The notes beneath the pieces were generated by a model that was not told where the DNA came from, ran no database searches, and saw nothing but the letters and a program-made list of their open reading frames with translations. The translations under genes were made by a program, and so were the position numbers. A stretch of DNA of 64,000 nucleotides from Acanthosepion esculentum. Lineage: Eukaryota > Mollusca > Cephalopoda > Sepiida > Sepiidae. The DNA lies in contig OZ038485.1 of NCBI GenBank assembly GCA_964036315.1, positions 100,440,102 through 100,504,101 on the forward strand, read 5' to 3'. Shown here in pieces: positions 9,327 through 21,383 of the stretch (its first letter is position 1; every line of letters begins with the position of its first letter).

Positions 9327-10260
9327 AATTGATGATTTTCAAGATTATTTATTTTGTCTTTATTTTGTTTTGTCTCCATAATTCGTCTTTTATTTTCTTA
9401 ATTTCGTTTGTTGTACCTTACTTCTTCAAAGATATTTTCTGTTTGAATACCTTGATAAATGCCAAAGAAAAGAAAACGTTCTTTTTTTGTTTGTTTGCTT
9501 TTTTTTTAAACGACCCTCAGGCGCTTATCTAAATCTCTCTAATATTCCATCCAAATATCTCTTACAATTAATATTTTTTCTCCTGTAGTTCCCTTTCCCA
9601 TACTAAAGTATCCTCCAACCCGTCTCCTTTCAAGTAATAGTAATAGGACCCTTGGAAATCCGTGTTTTCTGCTTAGCAAAAGAATCCCTGTACGCATGCG
9701 TGCGTAAAACGGAAGTCATGTACCGTGAAACGGAACATGGACACCAAATGCAAAAATGTCGGCTGCAGCTATTTTAGAAGCCTTCTACTTAACGGCCTTC
9801 TTAACGAGTGGCACTATTAGGCTGCCTTCTCTTCTACCCTGTCTGATTTGCTGGCATTCTTTACAAGGTTTCTGCATTCCATACTTTTCTTCCTTTCATT
9901 TTTTGGCCTCCTTTAGGCTTTTCTTTTCTTTGTCGACGTATTTCTTTTACAATTATGCTCTCATCACTCTTGCCAATGAATTCGCAAAATATCTCCCTAT
10001 CATTTCATTGGCCCTCTTCATTTTTACTTGATTTTTCTCCTCAGACTTTAGGCTGTTTTAATTCCCTTTCTTAGTTTTTTTTCATCTCATTTTTTTATGT
10101 ATCTTATTTCATATTTGGTTATTTTGGGGGTCTAGTTTTTCTTTCTTTTCTGCTTGTTTATTGCTTGGTTTAACATTCTTGTCTTTTCTTCAGACAACTT
10201 CCGATTTCTTTGTTTCATACTTTTTAAAAAAATTTCCCTTACTTAGAATTATTATTCTCC
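9327..10260. other. Pyrimidine-rich low-homology sequence, no supported gene
   Basis: No repeat family recognised. A 91-codon frame at 9756-10031 (+) is Phe/Leu/Ser-rich and unsupported beyond its start, but a promoter-like cluster lies just before it (9688-9770). Confidence 0.4.
9688..9770 (+). promoter_or_regulatory. Possible promoter-like motif cluster
   Basis: Within about 80 bp there are tacgcatgcgtgcg (resembling NRF1 sites), acggaagt (ETS-like) and aaaatgtcgg (YY1-like), followed by an ATG. In animals such clusters mark TATA-less promoters. It could be chance; no downstream gene is visible. Confidence 0.2.
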
Positions 10261-10261
10261 C

Positions 10262-10263
<2 letters not shown>

Positions 10264-10317
<54 letters not shown>
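10264..10317. repeat. (ATT)n microsatellite
   Basis: About 17 trinucleotide units. Confidence 0.95.
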
Positions 10318-10320
<3 letters not shown>

Positions 10321-10375
10321 GTACTATCTCCAATGTAAGACAATTCTTACATATTTCATAAAGCTATCATTTTTC

Positions 10376-10725
10376 AATCATCATCATCATCAGTACCGTG
10401 GCCAGGCTTGGTTGCATGGTTGATAACCTGACCAGCTCCCTCGAAATGTCTCAGTTGCGTGCCAGTCTCTTCTCTGTCTACCTCTTCTTCATTTACCTAT
10501 AGTGGTAACTAGGAAGTTGGTAACTGATTTCTTTTTACGGCTTATCAACCCTTTTGTAGGTTATTAAAAATACATATTTCTTATAGTAGAACGTTGCTTA
10601 ACGATGCACGATGACCCGATTCGTCCCCCGCCATTTAAGTACTGACCGAGATCGACCGTGGTTAACTTCGGTGATCGAATCGCGAGTCGTTACTAGGAGG
10701 ATGTCAGTCAGCTGATTGCTGGCTA
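10376..10725 (-). mobile_element. 5S-headed SINE (family A variant)
   Basis: On the minus strand, 5S-like sequence (gatcaccgaagttaaccac, cagtacttaaatggcg) at about 10710-10635 is followed by the family-A tail words (aaaagggttgataagccgta), then a different 3' region ending in (ATG)n at 10378-10393. The tRNA-like segment is missing. This is a second independent 5S-headed copy. Confidence 0.6.
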
Positions 10726-10958
10726 TTACGATGAGTCCATACTATTTCAAATTTTCTCTTCCAACGGGCCTTTTTTCTGATAGCGTCGCATACTGCGTTA
10801 TTTGAGGTGCAGTCGTGGTAGGGACTAATTTATATTGGCTGGATTCTTCTCTGTAATTTTGTTAATGTCAGAGTTTCGTAGCCTTACATGAATACATTTA
10901 TCAATGTAAAATTAAAAATATCTTAATCCACTATTATCTATATTTCTCTTATATACAT

Positions 10959-10960
<2 letters not shown>
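10726..10960. other. AT-rich sequence, no recognised features
   Basis: Nothing supported; it ends at a TA array. Confidence 0.4.

Positions 10961-10963
<3 letters not shown>

Positions 10964-11022
<59 letters not shown>
10964..11022. repeat. (TA)n
   Basis: TA array adjoining a minus-strand PLE fragment. Confidence 0.95.
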
Positions 11023-11024
<2 letters not shown>

Positions 11025-11100
11025 AGACATGTTTCATTGAATAATTTAGACAAGTTTTGTTTACTTGTATTGGATCATTTCATTTTCACGGACAATAATT
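11023..11100 (-). pseudogene. PLE N-terminal coding fragment
   Basis: The minus-strand translation gives LSKLFNETCL, the same motif as at 4606, 5140, 11345 and 57270. It abuts the TA array and is inverted relative to the fragment at 11244-11390. Confidence 0.4.
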
Positions 11101-11243
11101 TAGGTGTCCTTATTAAAAGAAAAGAGAAAATTATAGTGTTGATACATATTATTTTATTCTGAGTACTTTCGATATAATATAATGTCATCATCATCCTGTG
11201 CTATGTCAAAAGTACTCGGAATTACATAATAAATATCAACTCG

Positions 11244-11390
11244 GTGATTTTTTTCTCATCCTTTCATAATGACACTAAAAGATTTTTCCGTGAATATGAA
11301 AGAATTCAATTGAAATCAAGTAGACATATCTTGTTTGCATTATTCAATGAAACATGTCTCAGTGAAAACATGCTGCCAAAATATACTCTC
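11244..11390 (+). pseudogene. PLE N-terminal coding fragment
   Basis: Open in frame with REYERIQLKSSRHILFALF then NETCLSENMLPKYT, matching the family motif before the sequence dissolves into CT and TA repeats. Truncated at both sides and not functional. Confidence 0.45.
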
Positions 11391-11398
11391 TCTCTCTC

Positions 11399-11400
<2 letters not shown>

Positions 11401-11459
<59 letters not shown>
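11401..11459. repeat. (TA)n between PLE fragment and SINE C
   Basis: TA array with a PLE fragment ending at its left and a family-C SINE 3' end at its right. Confidence 0.95.
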
Positions 11460-11462
<3 letters not shown>

Positions 11463-11566
11463 CATCCACAGACAGACAGCTCATCAGTGTGGCTAGATAT
11501 CCGATCAAAATTTGATTTGGTATCAGTGGAAGATTCTACATCTAAGCCATTGGCGTACGACAAGGG
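11460..11566 (-). mobile_element. tRNA-derived SINE (family C), partial
   Basis: On the minus strand: atggcttagatgtagaa (A-box-like, mutated), then ctagccacactgatgag and ctgtctgtctgtggatgac, running into TA. It matches 39995-40135. Confidence 0.65.
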
Positions 11567-11725
11567 TGAAGACGTATTTAGACGTATTTATTTTTAAATA
11601 AACACTCCACTGACTGAAGAACTCGATTCGTCTTAACGAAGTGTTTTACATCAGCAGCAGTAATAGTCACTGTTTACAAATTCACTTTTCCTCCCCATGA
11701 GCTCAACCGAAATATTTTTTCAGGA

Positions 11726-11769
<44 letters not shown>

Positions 11770-12316
11770 CTAACCACACTATAAAATATTAGTTTAACCA
11801 AGTTCAATAATAAATTAATGAAAGATTTTCAGAATTTGGAGAAAATGCAAAGCCTGATATAGAGATAAATAGGAAAAAGCTTCAAACTTTCAAGCATATT
11901 AAAATTATTAATATGATATCATTGAAATAAATTTAATAGTTTTAACAATACATATATTAATTCCACGAATACCACTTAATTCACAAGAAGGAGGAATCAA
12001 AATGGTTATTCAAATAAAAACAAACAGCAATCGACTGCTTAAGAAAATTCATATTTATTGAAATAACGAATTATCTATGCCTCCTTTTTATGCACTTAGA
12101 TTCATATTTTTCTAAGTAATTTTCCAAAATAATAATTATATTTCTTATTATGCTTACTTGTTTCTTCCTCAAATTTATTTCAAAATACGTAAAGGCGGCA
12201 AACCAGTGTGCATCTATTTATTTTGCCCATCATGTCATGAGATACAATTTTTATTGAAAACAAATACTGTATTTCCTATTACAAATGCCGTAAAAACTGT
12301 TTTGTCTTAAGAAATT
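11567..12316. other. AT-rich sequence with one TA array
   Basis: (TA)n at 11731-11767. No gene or known family recognised in the remainder. Confidence 0.4.
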
Positions 12317-12437
12317 AAGATACATACTACTGACCAATTTCGGAGCATATTATTCCTTCAACCTCTGCTGAATTAGACAAATTCAGCAGAGGTTGAAGGA
12401 ATAATATGCTCCGAAATTGGTCAGTAGTATGTATCTT
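12317..12437. repeat. Perfect inverted repeat, 58-bp arms, 5-bp loop
   Basis: 12317-12374 and 12380-12437 are exact reverse complements separated by agaca. It could form a cruciform or, if transcribed, a long hairpin RNA. No coding frame; no sibling copy in the window. Confidence 0.97.
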
Positions 12438-12479
12438 TTACACTGTAACTCAAAAACATACATACATAAAAGATTAGAG

Positions 12480-13262
<783 letters not shown>

Positions 13263-13417
13263 TTTTATTTAATTAAAACCGATACTACGCTATTAACTCA
13301 TTAGACCAAACATTTTCGCAAGTATAAATGGATAAAAATTTAATTTTACCACGCACAAAAACATTAATCTAAACATAAATTATATGTAGATTCAAATTTG
13401 GATGAAAGGAAAAAAGG

Positions 13418-13419
<2 letters not shown>

Positions 13420-13465
<46 letters not shown>

Positions 13466-13590
13466 GAAAGATACTCTTTAGGTGTGCTATATTTATGGCA
13501 TAAAGTGCTCAATATCAGGGATAGAGCGTGTGTAAATATAAAAGTGAACATTGATGTCAACACTTAGAGGCGACAGTCTGTTTCATGAGA
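13420..13590 (+). repeat. Dispersed repeat beginning at a TA array
   Basis: TA array (13420-13462), then about 130 bp including gtgctatatttatgg, aaagtgctcaatatcag and aggcgacagtctgtt. The same block occurs inverted at 39065-39195, again next to TA. Family unknown. Confidence 0.8.
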
Positions 13591-13940
13591 CAAAGTCACA
13601 TATAACGATGACTTTCTCTTCAATGACCTGCAAGATCTACTGAATTCTCGTGGATTTTATCATTCACCTTTCTTTTTATGTTCTGATTCTTACCTTCTCG
13701 TTTATAATCGTGAACTAGGTAACCCAGTGATCCCAATATGCCTTGGGATATCACTATGCTGGCGATATATAATTCATGCGTGAACAGCAAGTTGCTTCAT
13801 GGCAGTTAATCATGGACCCTATACACATGGGCCTTATACTCATGGACCCTATACTCCAGCAAATAACGCAGACACGCCGCCTTTAATCTATGCAATATTC
13901 CATGTCACTCGGGAACATCTGTTATTACAACCTACGATAA
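13591..13940. other. Unrecognised sequence with a small 15-bp tandem repeat
   Basis: Three to four copies of a unit like catggaccctatac lie at 13810-13858. Otherwise nothing supported. Confidence 0.5.
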
Positions 13941-14350
13941 TCTCTATATATAAAACAGAGGATGTCTGTGTGTCTGTGTGATACCGTTTCACTCGAGATC
14001 CATCCGATGGATTTTGACCAAACTTGGCGCATACGTTGTACAATGTAAGGGATAGGTTTTTAGTGTAAAAAATCGATAATTTAAAAAAAAATCAATAATC
14101 GATAAAGCTGATCTAAAATCACATCAAATTCAACTTTTTTTCTTCCGATTTCGTTCAAACTCGGTGTGTAGGTTGGTTACATCATGACGATCTCCACGAC
14201 ACCTCATTTTTCTTTCTACACCACTGCGTTTAGCGAAAAACGAAAAAATCCATTTCAACCCAAATCGATTTCAGCACAAATTTTTAGCGTAAACCTCCGT
14301 CAATTTTCATGCAATCTAATAAAAAATATCACCCACTTGTAGCCAACAAT
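13941..14350 (+). mobile_element. Helentron-type Helitron, 5' end
   Basis: The start tctctatatataaaacagag followed by gtctgtgtgtctgtgtg, then an untranslated block with 'actcgagatccatccgatgg' and 'gaccaaacttggc'-like text, resembles the 5' ends of Helentron-group elements. No matching 3' hairpin follows, so the copy is incomplete. No Rep/helicase frame is seen. Confidence 0.5.
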
Positions 14351-14975
14351 AAGTTTATTGTCTAACAGTCATTTAACTGGATAATCGAGTCCACCCATAT
14401 AGTGAAAACCCGCGTAAATAACGAAAAATGGCAATTTTTACTGGTTTCTTACTTATTTTTGGTCGATCTTTCAACCAATTTGCATCAGAATTAACAATTG
14501 CTTTATAAATGTATCCTCTTTTACATCCCTGGTAGCATACTGACACATTGAATTACAAAAACTCCAAAATAATGGTGGTCTGAAGGGGGTCTTTATGTTG
14601 CCTGTTTTACTCCCGAAATGTCCTCTGCTAACTTCTATTAAATAAATAGACAACTTCTGTTATATCAGTAATTGCATTAATTAAAAAAGTTTTTTAAGAA
14701 AATACTTTAAAATAATTGAAGAAGATAGACTCTGTTACATCTAAACATGATGCTGTTTTTGCTCCATTCTAATTGAACGCTTTTTCTGATCGACCAGCTG
14801 GGTATCGCTGCTAGCTACTTTATAAAGTGAAAGAACTGAGCACTGAGAAAGAATTTAAAAAATATAAGCATTTTACTTTGCAAATTTCGGCTTGTCGCTT
14901 TCTCTGAATTATGAAGTCCCATCCCAGTGGCCATGTCTCTCGAAGAAGTACTACGTTACTACGGTTAATTTCTGG
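14351..14975. other. AT-rich sequence, no recognised gene
   Basis: A 60-codon minus-strand frame (14471-14653) has no recognisable domain. Nothing else stands out. Confidence 0.4.
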
Positions 14976-15226
14976 TACCAGAGTCGTTTCCAAGCGCGAA
15001 GATGCTGAGAGGACTGGACTATTTGGGGAACTTTTCTCGCATGTACGCGTAGGAATCTCGCTTTAAACTCGGCTTTGTGTCGCATTCAGTCCGAAATAGA
15101 AATTAAAATGAAGTCTTCGAGCATCCTGAGGCAAATGTTGAAGGGCGAAACAGTGTTGCTCTCATTCGATCCCCGGTGATAACCACTAGCACTCTCCGCG
15201 GCGAACGTACACACTAACAACAATAA
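14976..15226 (+). repeat. Direct duplicate, unit 1
   Basis: Shares ordered blocks with 16020-16250: gatgctgagagga / aagtgctgagagga, cgctttaaa.tc.gctttg, gcattca, cattcgatccccgg. The two are about 1.04 kb apart in the same orientation and moderately diverged. Confidence 0.75.
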
Positions 15227-15239
15227 AAATAATAATAGC

Positions 15240-15560
15240 AAGATACTACATCCTGGATCAAGATAATAAATCTTGGATCAAGTTATTAAATCTTGGATCA
15301 AGGTAATAAATGCTTGATCAAGATAATAAATCTTAGATCAAGTTTAATAAATCCTAGATCAATATAATAAATCTTGAATCAAGATAATAAATCTTGGATC
15401 AAGATAATAAATTCTAGATCAAGATAATAAATCTAAATCAAGATAATAAATCCTGGATCAAGATAATACATCCTAGATCAAGATAATAAATCTTGGATCA
15501 AGATGATAGAACTTGGATCAAGTTAATAGATTTGGGATCAAGATAATAAATGAGTAATAA
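15240..15560. repeat. 20-bp satellite (gatcaagataataaatcttg type)
   Basis: About 16 units of gatcaagataataaatcttg with small changes. A lone related unit lies at about 16330-16357 beside the second direct duplicate. Confidence 0.95.
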
Positions 15561-15598
15561 AGAACAACGAACTTCCATCCCAGGGTTCATGTCTCTCA

Positions 15599-15945
15599 TT
15601 TTTTTTAATCGGTTTCACCCCAGGAAGGCAATAAAGCCACAGAGACGCAAAGGGTTATGGAACGGGGAAGACCTAGAAATATGAATATTGTTAAGGATCA
15701 AGGACGGGAGAAGAGTAATCAGGGGTGCAGCAGATAACGATTGACATTACATATAACTTTTTGCAGCTTAAGTTTGGCGGGAAAGGATGGAGCTGGAAGA
15801 CAGTTCCTTTGGCAGGAAGTGCGAGAAAAGGAACTGTTAGCATAGAATTTACAGTTACATCTAGCCAGCTCGACTGTAAATTTGGTGAGAACTTGTCGCC
15901 AGTCTAGTACAGCGCTTAAATTCATAATGCCCAGGTTCCATTGCG
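15599..15945 (-). mobile_element. LINE 3' end (family T)
   Basis: On the minus strand the ORF end reads LSAVLDWR, then RCNCKFYANSSFSRTS, then LKLQKVICNVNRYLL, followed by a 3' region ending near ttgccttcctggggtgaaa. The pattern SAVLDWR...NRKFY...NLQKFK.NVNRYL recurs at several places in this window (26.6, 36.0, 62.8 kb and partial copies). It fits the C-terminus of a non-LTR retrotransposon ORF. Only the end is present. Confidence 0.6.
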
Positions 15946-16019
15946 AAGAGCAACAAACATTTACCATGAAAATATTTCTAGAAAAGCCACATAGTCAAAC
16001 TTACGGCGGTGGAAATGGG

Positions 16020-16250
16020 ATTGAAGTGCTGAGAGGACGGGAAATATTTGTAAGGTTTTGTCCCAGGTACGCAGAGGAAGCCCGCTTTAAAATCAGCTTT
16101 GGTTCGCATTCAATTCGAATTATATGTTAAAATGAAAATCTGCTAGCGTCCTGGGCGAATGTTGATGGTGGAAAATGTGTTGCGCTCATTCGATCCCCGG
16201 ATCTTTCTGCTATGAACATACACAGCAACAACAACGACAAGAGCAGCAGT
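16020..16250 (+). repeat. Direct duplicate, unit 2
   Basis: Second copy of the block at 14976-15226, followed by (CAA)/(AAT)-rich sequence and one unit of the 20-bp satellite. Confidence 0.75.
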
Positions 16251-16359
16251 AACAAAAACAACAATAATAATATTAATAAGGATTTAGGCACCTATGTAAA
16301 ATTAGTGAAAGAAAGATGGGAAGACGGTATCAAATTTTGGATCAAGATAATAAATCAGT

Positions 16360-16855
16360 AACAAGAAGGAGAGAAAATACTTTCGTTGGACAAGATGTGT
16401 ATAAAACCAGAAATAAAACTATGACAAATATCGGCTGTATCTTTGCTATCAAATGTCGTGAATCTAAGTTCGTTAATTTGGTGTAAGGAAATAGGCAGGT
16501 CGTCAGTGAATTTGGAAAGGAAGAAAAAAGGGATGAAAGAAATAAATAAATAAAAAAGAAGAATAGACAAGGAATGATTATCGAAAGAAAGTAAAAAAAA
16601 AAACGGGATGAAGGAGAAAATTAAGAAGAAATTATGGCGCAGCAATAGAAGTGAATTTTTGAAAGAAACAAAGAAAGAAACAAAAAAAGAAAGAAAGAAA
16701 GAAAGAATAACAAGTGGGAAAATATAGAAGGAAAAAAGATAAAAAGCGAAAGGTAACTAATAGAAGTATCAGGAAAAGAAAGAAAGAAAGAAAAGAAATG
16801 AAGATTAAAAGAAAAATATTATGAAAAAGGAAGTATTATGAAAACTTATATATCA

Positions 16856-16891
<36 letters not shown>

Positions 16892-17054
16892 ATAAAACAG
16901 ACCTGATACAGTAAGAGAACCGGTAAGATTGTTATAGAATTAGATGACGGAAAAGAAAGAAAGAAAGAAAGAACGGGTTTAGAATTGTAACTGTAAGATA
17001 GAAAGTTATGCTTCGGATGACTTGAAAGAAAGAAAGAAAGACAGAAAGAAAGAC

Positions 17055-17093
<39 letters not shown>

Positions 17094-17460
17094 AATGATC
17101 AGTGGTCAAGAAATTGAAAATGAGTCAGGTTACTAAAAGAACCAACAGTATAAGAAAGAAAGAAAGAAAGAAAAAAGAAAGAAAGAAAGAAAGAAAGAAA
17201 GAAAAAGAAAGAAAGAAAGAAAGAAAAAAAGAAAGAAAGAAAGAAAGAAAAAAAGAACGAACGCAATATAAAAAAAATAAACACAAAGGAACAGAAGAGC
17301 AAATGATAAATAAATATTATTCGGGTCATAAAAATATTGAGAATAAACGAAACTGAAAAGAAAAATGGATTTCGATAAAGGGGAAAAAATGTAATTAAAA
17401 AATAAATTAAAGAAAGAAAGAATAAAAGAAGTCATACAATAATAGAAGGAGAGAAAACAA
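16360..17460. repeat. Polypurine (GAAA)n-rich region
   Basis: Many (GAAA)n blocks (for example 16855-16891, 17055-17096, 17150-17256) in A/G-rich spacer. The long Phe/Leu/Ser frames on the minus strand are read-through of this and are not genes. Confidence 0.95.
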
Positions 17461-17584
17461 TCTATACAAAGAGAAATAATTTACGAATAAACGAATCAAT
17501 AAATTAAAAACTGAAAGAAAGACTGGAAAAGCGTTGAACAAAATGATAGCAACCAGAAACTGAAATGAGGTTTTTCGGTTTTTG

Positions 17585-17720
17585 TTTTTTACAATAATGC
17601 CCAAGAGCCACTCGAGGTATAGAGTAAGAGACACAGTTTATGGGGATATGTGTGAAAGATAACGGTTAATCCTAAAATTGAACAAGTTATGATTCTAATG
17701 ATCAGGGAAGCATCCTTTTG
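17585..17720 (+). repeat. Dispersed repeat shared with 62.3 kb
   Basis: The words gagccactcgaggta, agtttatggggatatgtg and aacggttaa occur in the same order at 62319-62460. Family unknown. Confidence 0.65.
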
Positions 17721-17819
17721 GGAGTCGCCTTCGACAAACTTTCACGGACAAACAAACAAATTTATAGATTTTTTTAAAATTTTCAGAAGTTCGAGCAGAT
17801 GTACAGGTATTATTAGGTG

Positions 17820-18060
17820 CATGTAGGGGTCGGGCAATGTGTAATGGACTCAGTGGAAACGAGGTGACCAATAAGTGAACCGTACGATTGGGTCCCAGTA
17901 TACTGTCTGGCCCAGAGACCGACATACACCTAATGAAGACCAGGGGTCACAACGGCCAAAATGTTGTGATAATAACAACAAAGATGAGGACAATAGTTCG
18001 CATGTAAATAGTGTAAATGAGGATGATTTTTCCACATCCCGGAGATTTTGCACACAAACA
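17820..18060 (+). mobile_element. Diverged 3' region of LINE family X
   Basis: The hairpin-like gaagaccaggggtcacaacg...ccaaaatgttgtgat, followed by acaaagatgaggacaatagt, aligns with 18326-18415 and with the inverse of 21800-21890. Strongly decayed. Confidence 0.5.
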
Positions 18061-18079
18061 AACATCTACGGCCAAATAT

Positions 18080-18575
18080 TTTTTTTTACTCATTTGACCC
18101 CAAGCAAGGCAATAAAGCCACTATGACGCAAGGGTGGTGTTAACGAGTGTTTGAGAATAAAAGAAAGAAAACACACTATTAAAGAGATAGAACAATAACA
18201 GAACAGGAATTAAGTAGACAAAAAATACGATTGACATTTCATTTAAATTTTAAACATGGCACGTGGAACTAGAACAGTCTACCCCAGTGAGCGAAATAAA
18301 GGGTTCAGTTCGACATTCTAACCATCTGAAGAAGGCCGGAGCATACAACGGCCGAAACGTTGTAATAAATATGGCGACAAAGATGAGGACAATAGTCCGA
18401 ATAATGTAAATAAAGATCAAAGTTGTTTAGGAAACAATAAACTGGAAGAGAGTTCCACAAGGGAGAAGTGCGATATAAGAAACTTAACATAGAACTTACG
18501 GTTACATCTTGTCATTTCAACTGTAAACTGATGAGACCTTGCCGCCAAACTAGTACTGCGCTTAAATTTACAGAG
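18080..18575 (-). mobile_element. LINE 3' end (family T), split by a second LINE tail
   Basis: The minus-strand ends 18575-18420 (ttaagcgcagtactagt, tgtaaccgtaagttc) and 18240-18080 (ttattgccttgcttggggtc) belong to one family-T tail. It is interrupted by the plus-strand segment 18245-18419. Confidence 0.6.
18245..18419 (+). mobile_element. LINE family X 3' UTR inserted in a family-T tail
   Basis: Contains gtggaactagaacagtctac, gaaataaagggttcagttcg, gaagaaggccggagc and acggccgaaacgttgt, the same as the inverse of 21835-21965. The segment ggccggagcatacaacggcc can form a stem-loop. Confidence 0.65.
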
Positions 18576-18579
18576 TTGA

Positions 18580-19140
18580 GCAGACGCACTTAGAGATTTC
18601 TATATAAGATGAATGGACTGACTGCATACTTTTGGAAATTTGGACTGATTTGGTTGACTTAAGTGAGAAGTACGATACCAAAAAAATAATGTAACTTTCT
18701 CAGTTCATAACCAAACGAAGACCGAGGCAGATTGATTATTATGATGGAGTTAAAAAGATCGACAGACTCCAAAGATACATTGCTGTCCAAACCAATAAAC
18801 AAGTAAAGGTTGCCTACTTTTGGGAACATTAACAAGATAATAAAAAAAGTTACCTATCAAGTGTATAATTTCAAATAATTCTTGTTTTCGACGATCGCAT
18901 TTCTTGGCGTCTTCCCAATCTTTTCTGCAGGCGACGAAGAAATTATTCTCAAAAACGGTCTGAGTATCAGAAAAAAAAAGGTTCTATTTGTTTACTTATC
19001 TTGTACATTACGGGTCCTTTTTATTTCTTTTTTTTTTTTTTTTGGTTTCTACATTTTGTCCCCTCGCAATTTTTTTTCCTACCGTATCTCTAATTTTTCT
19101 CTCGTAAATTGGTGAGGGAAAAAAGACAATGAACAAATAG
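18580..19140. other. No recognised features
   Basis: AT-rich, with one T run near 19031-19043. No supported gene. Confidence 0.4.
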
Positions 19141-19179
19141 AAAGAGAAAGGGGGAAAAAAGAAGACAGGAATTTAATTA

Positions 19180-19295
19180 ATTTAAAGAAAGAAAGAAAGA
19201 AAGAATAATCAGAGATGAAGAAAACATAGGATAAAAAGAAAAAAGAGAGTAGGTTAAATAATAGGAACAACAGTATAAGAAAGAAAGAAAGAAAA

Positions 19296-19331
<36 letters not shown>

Positions 19332-19401
19332 ATAACCAGAGAGCATGAAAACAAAGGATAGAAAGAAAAAAGAGTAGGTTAAATAATCGGAACAACAGTA
19401 A

Positions 19402-19448
<47 letters not shown>

Positions 19449-19503
19449 GGTAAGAGGTCAAGAAATTGAAAAAGAGTCAGGTTACTAAAAGAACCAACAG
19501 TAT

Positions 19504-19552
<49 letters not shown>
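19180..19552. repeat. (GAAA)n blocks with a ~130-bp higher-order pattern
   Basis: (GAAA)n runs separated by recurring spacers: 'aataatcagagatgaagaaaacatagg', 'aataaccagagagcatgaaaac' and 'ggttaaataat.ggaacaacagta' each appear about twice. The spacer 'gtcaagaaattgaaaa.gagtcagg' is shared with 17106-17130. Confidence 0.9.
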
Positions 19553-20600
19553 TTTAATAGAAAAGAAAAATAACACTATTCAAGTTAAAAATAAAGACAG
19601 GTAGAGAGAGATATAAATAGAAAGAAAGGGAAATAGAAGATGAAGAAAAAGGAAAATATAAAAGAAAACTCCAATGAGAAAAAGTGATTGGCGTTCACTT
19701 CAAGGTTCTGGAGTGAATAACTGTTTCCATCCAGGAAACATTCGACATTCATTGACCGAACATGTAGCGTCACTATCATCCGAAATTTACAAAATTTTTT
19801 TAAAAGTCCACTAAATGTCATAGATCTTTTTATCATTGATCGAAGTTTCCTTCCTAGACTTTAGTTTAAGGTTGTGTGAAATATCAACATTATGATTTTA
19901 TCAATATTTTTCTTTTCTAATTACGTGCTACACATTAATGTTCTTATTGCTTGAATTCTTCAACTGATCTGTTCTTTGTCATTTGTTTTGTTTTGTTTTT
20001 GCTTTAAGATTATGTAGCGTCATTCTACCGGGCCTGACAAAGGATTCATTCACTTGAAAGCGTTCTCAATCATTGATCTGCTTTTCAAACGACTAGTTAA
20101 ATTTTGGTTGGTTTGAGCTAAATATTCAAAAACACAGACTCATATTAATATCCAATGCGTAAATCACTAATGTTCTGTACCCAAAAGCTGCGTTAAATTA
20201 AGAGGCTACATTTATTTTGTGTAATTTTGTGCTTATTTTAATTCCCGCTACTTGTTCGTGTATCAGAATATTTTTCAATAACAGCTCCTTTTTGACACGT
20301 CAATAGTGTAAACAATTTTATTTTCTTTTGTTACGTTGTGTAAAAAGAAATATATTGAAGAACTTATTTACCTGTGTTGCTATACTTGATATTTTTTCCC
20401 AGGACAAAGCTGGGTACCCCTGTAAATAGAGCAACTGATGCTAGATTTATATGAGTAGACAAGGTTAGATACGAATACATGGGAATAGAGAGATATGATG
20501 CAACAGCTTGATTAATTAGTAACTGTATAGAGAAATACGAACAGGCTGAGGAAGACTGACAGGAATGCGGGCAGAGAAGTAAAGCGAGAGAATTGGCTAA
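19553..20600. other. Unique-looking AT-rich sequence
   Basis: I see no repeat family, RNA gene or supported ORF in this kilobase. Confidence 0.4.
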
Positions 20601-20621
20601 CTAGATAGATACGAATAGAAT

Positions 20622-20666
<45 letters not shown>

Positions 20667-20699
20667 GGATAGATAGATAGATAGATATTGAAAGGACAT

Positions 20700-20753
<54 letters not shown>

Positions 20754-20811
20754 TTGAAAGGACATTAGATAGATACATAGATAGATAGATAGATAGATAT
20801 TGAAAGGACAT

Positions 20812-20877
<66 letters not shown>

Positions 20878-20889
20878 TTGAAAGGATAT

Positions 20890-20931
<42 letters not shown>

Positions 20932-20943
20932 TTGAAAGGATAT

Positions 20944-20994
<51 letters not shown>
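20622..20994. repeat. (GATA)n with 'tattgaaaggacat' spacers
   Basis: Five or more GATA blocks separated by nearly identical spacers (tattgaaaggacattagat), i.e. a higher-order tandem. The Ser-Ile-Tyr-Leu frames on the minus strand are read-through. Confidence 0.95.
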
Positions 20995-21170
20995 TGTTGT
21001 GGATTCCGGGAATGGAATCCTGCATACATAAATAAACAACGCCAGTAATTGAGATAGAAAAATAAGTGTATTAAACCTAAGAATACAGACTTGAAGTGAA
21101 GATTAGTAGCCCAGGAATGCGGGTTAGTAGAAAGTATATGTACAAGTCTCTGTAATTTGAGCCGTAATTA

Positions 21171-21236
<66 letters not shown>

Positions 21237-21383
21237 AACTCTCGATGAACACCCTGTCTCTGTCTCCGTCTCTCGCCCTGTCTCAACGTATCTCCAAACG
21301 TATGTTCCACGTATCTCCGACTCTGTCAGTATAAGTATACTGCGAACGAGTCCATCTTGTGTTAAAGGGGAGAGCCCCACAAC

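Noticed and set aside
15240..15560. 20-bp spaced repeat considered as a CRISPR array
   Set aside because: Units are contiguous without unique spacers, and the genome is eukaryotic; it is a simple satellite.
16355..19576. Several 65-100-codon Phe/Leu/Ser frames
   Set aside because: Read-through of GAAA-rich polypurine DNA on the opposite strand.
20512..21039. 175-codon Ser-Ile-Tyr-Leu frame
   Set aside because: Read-through of the GATA repeat.
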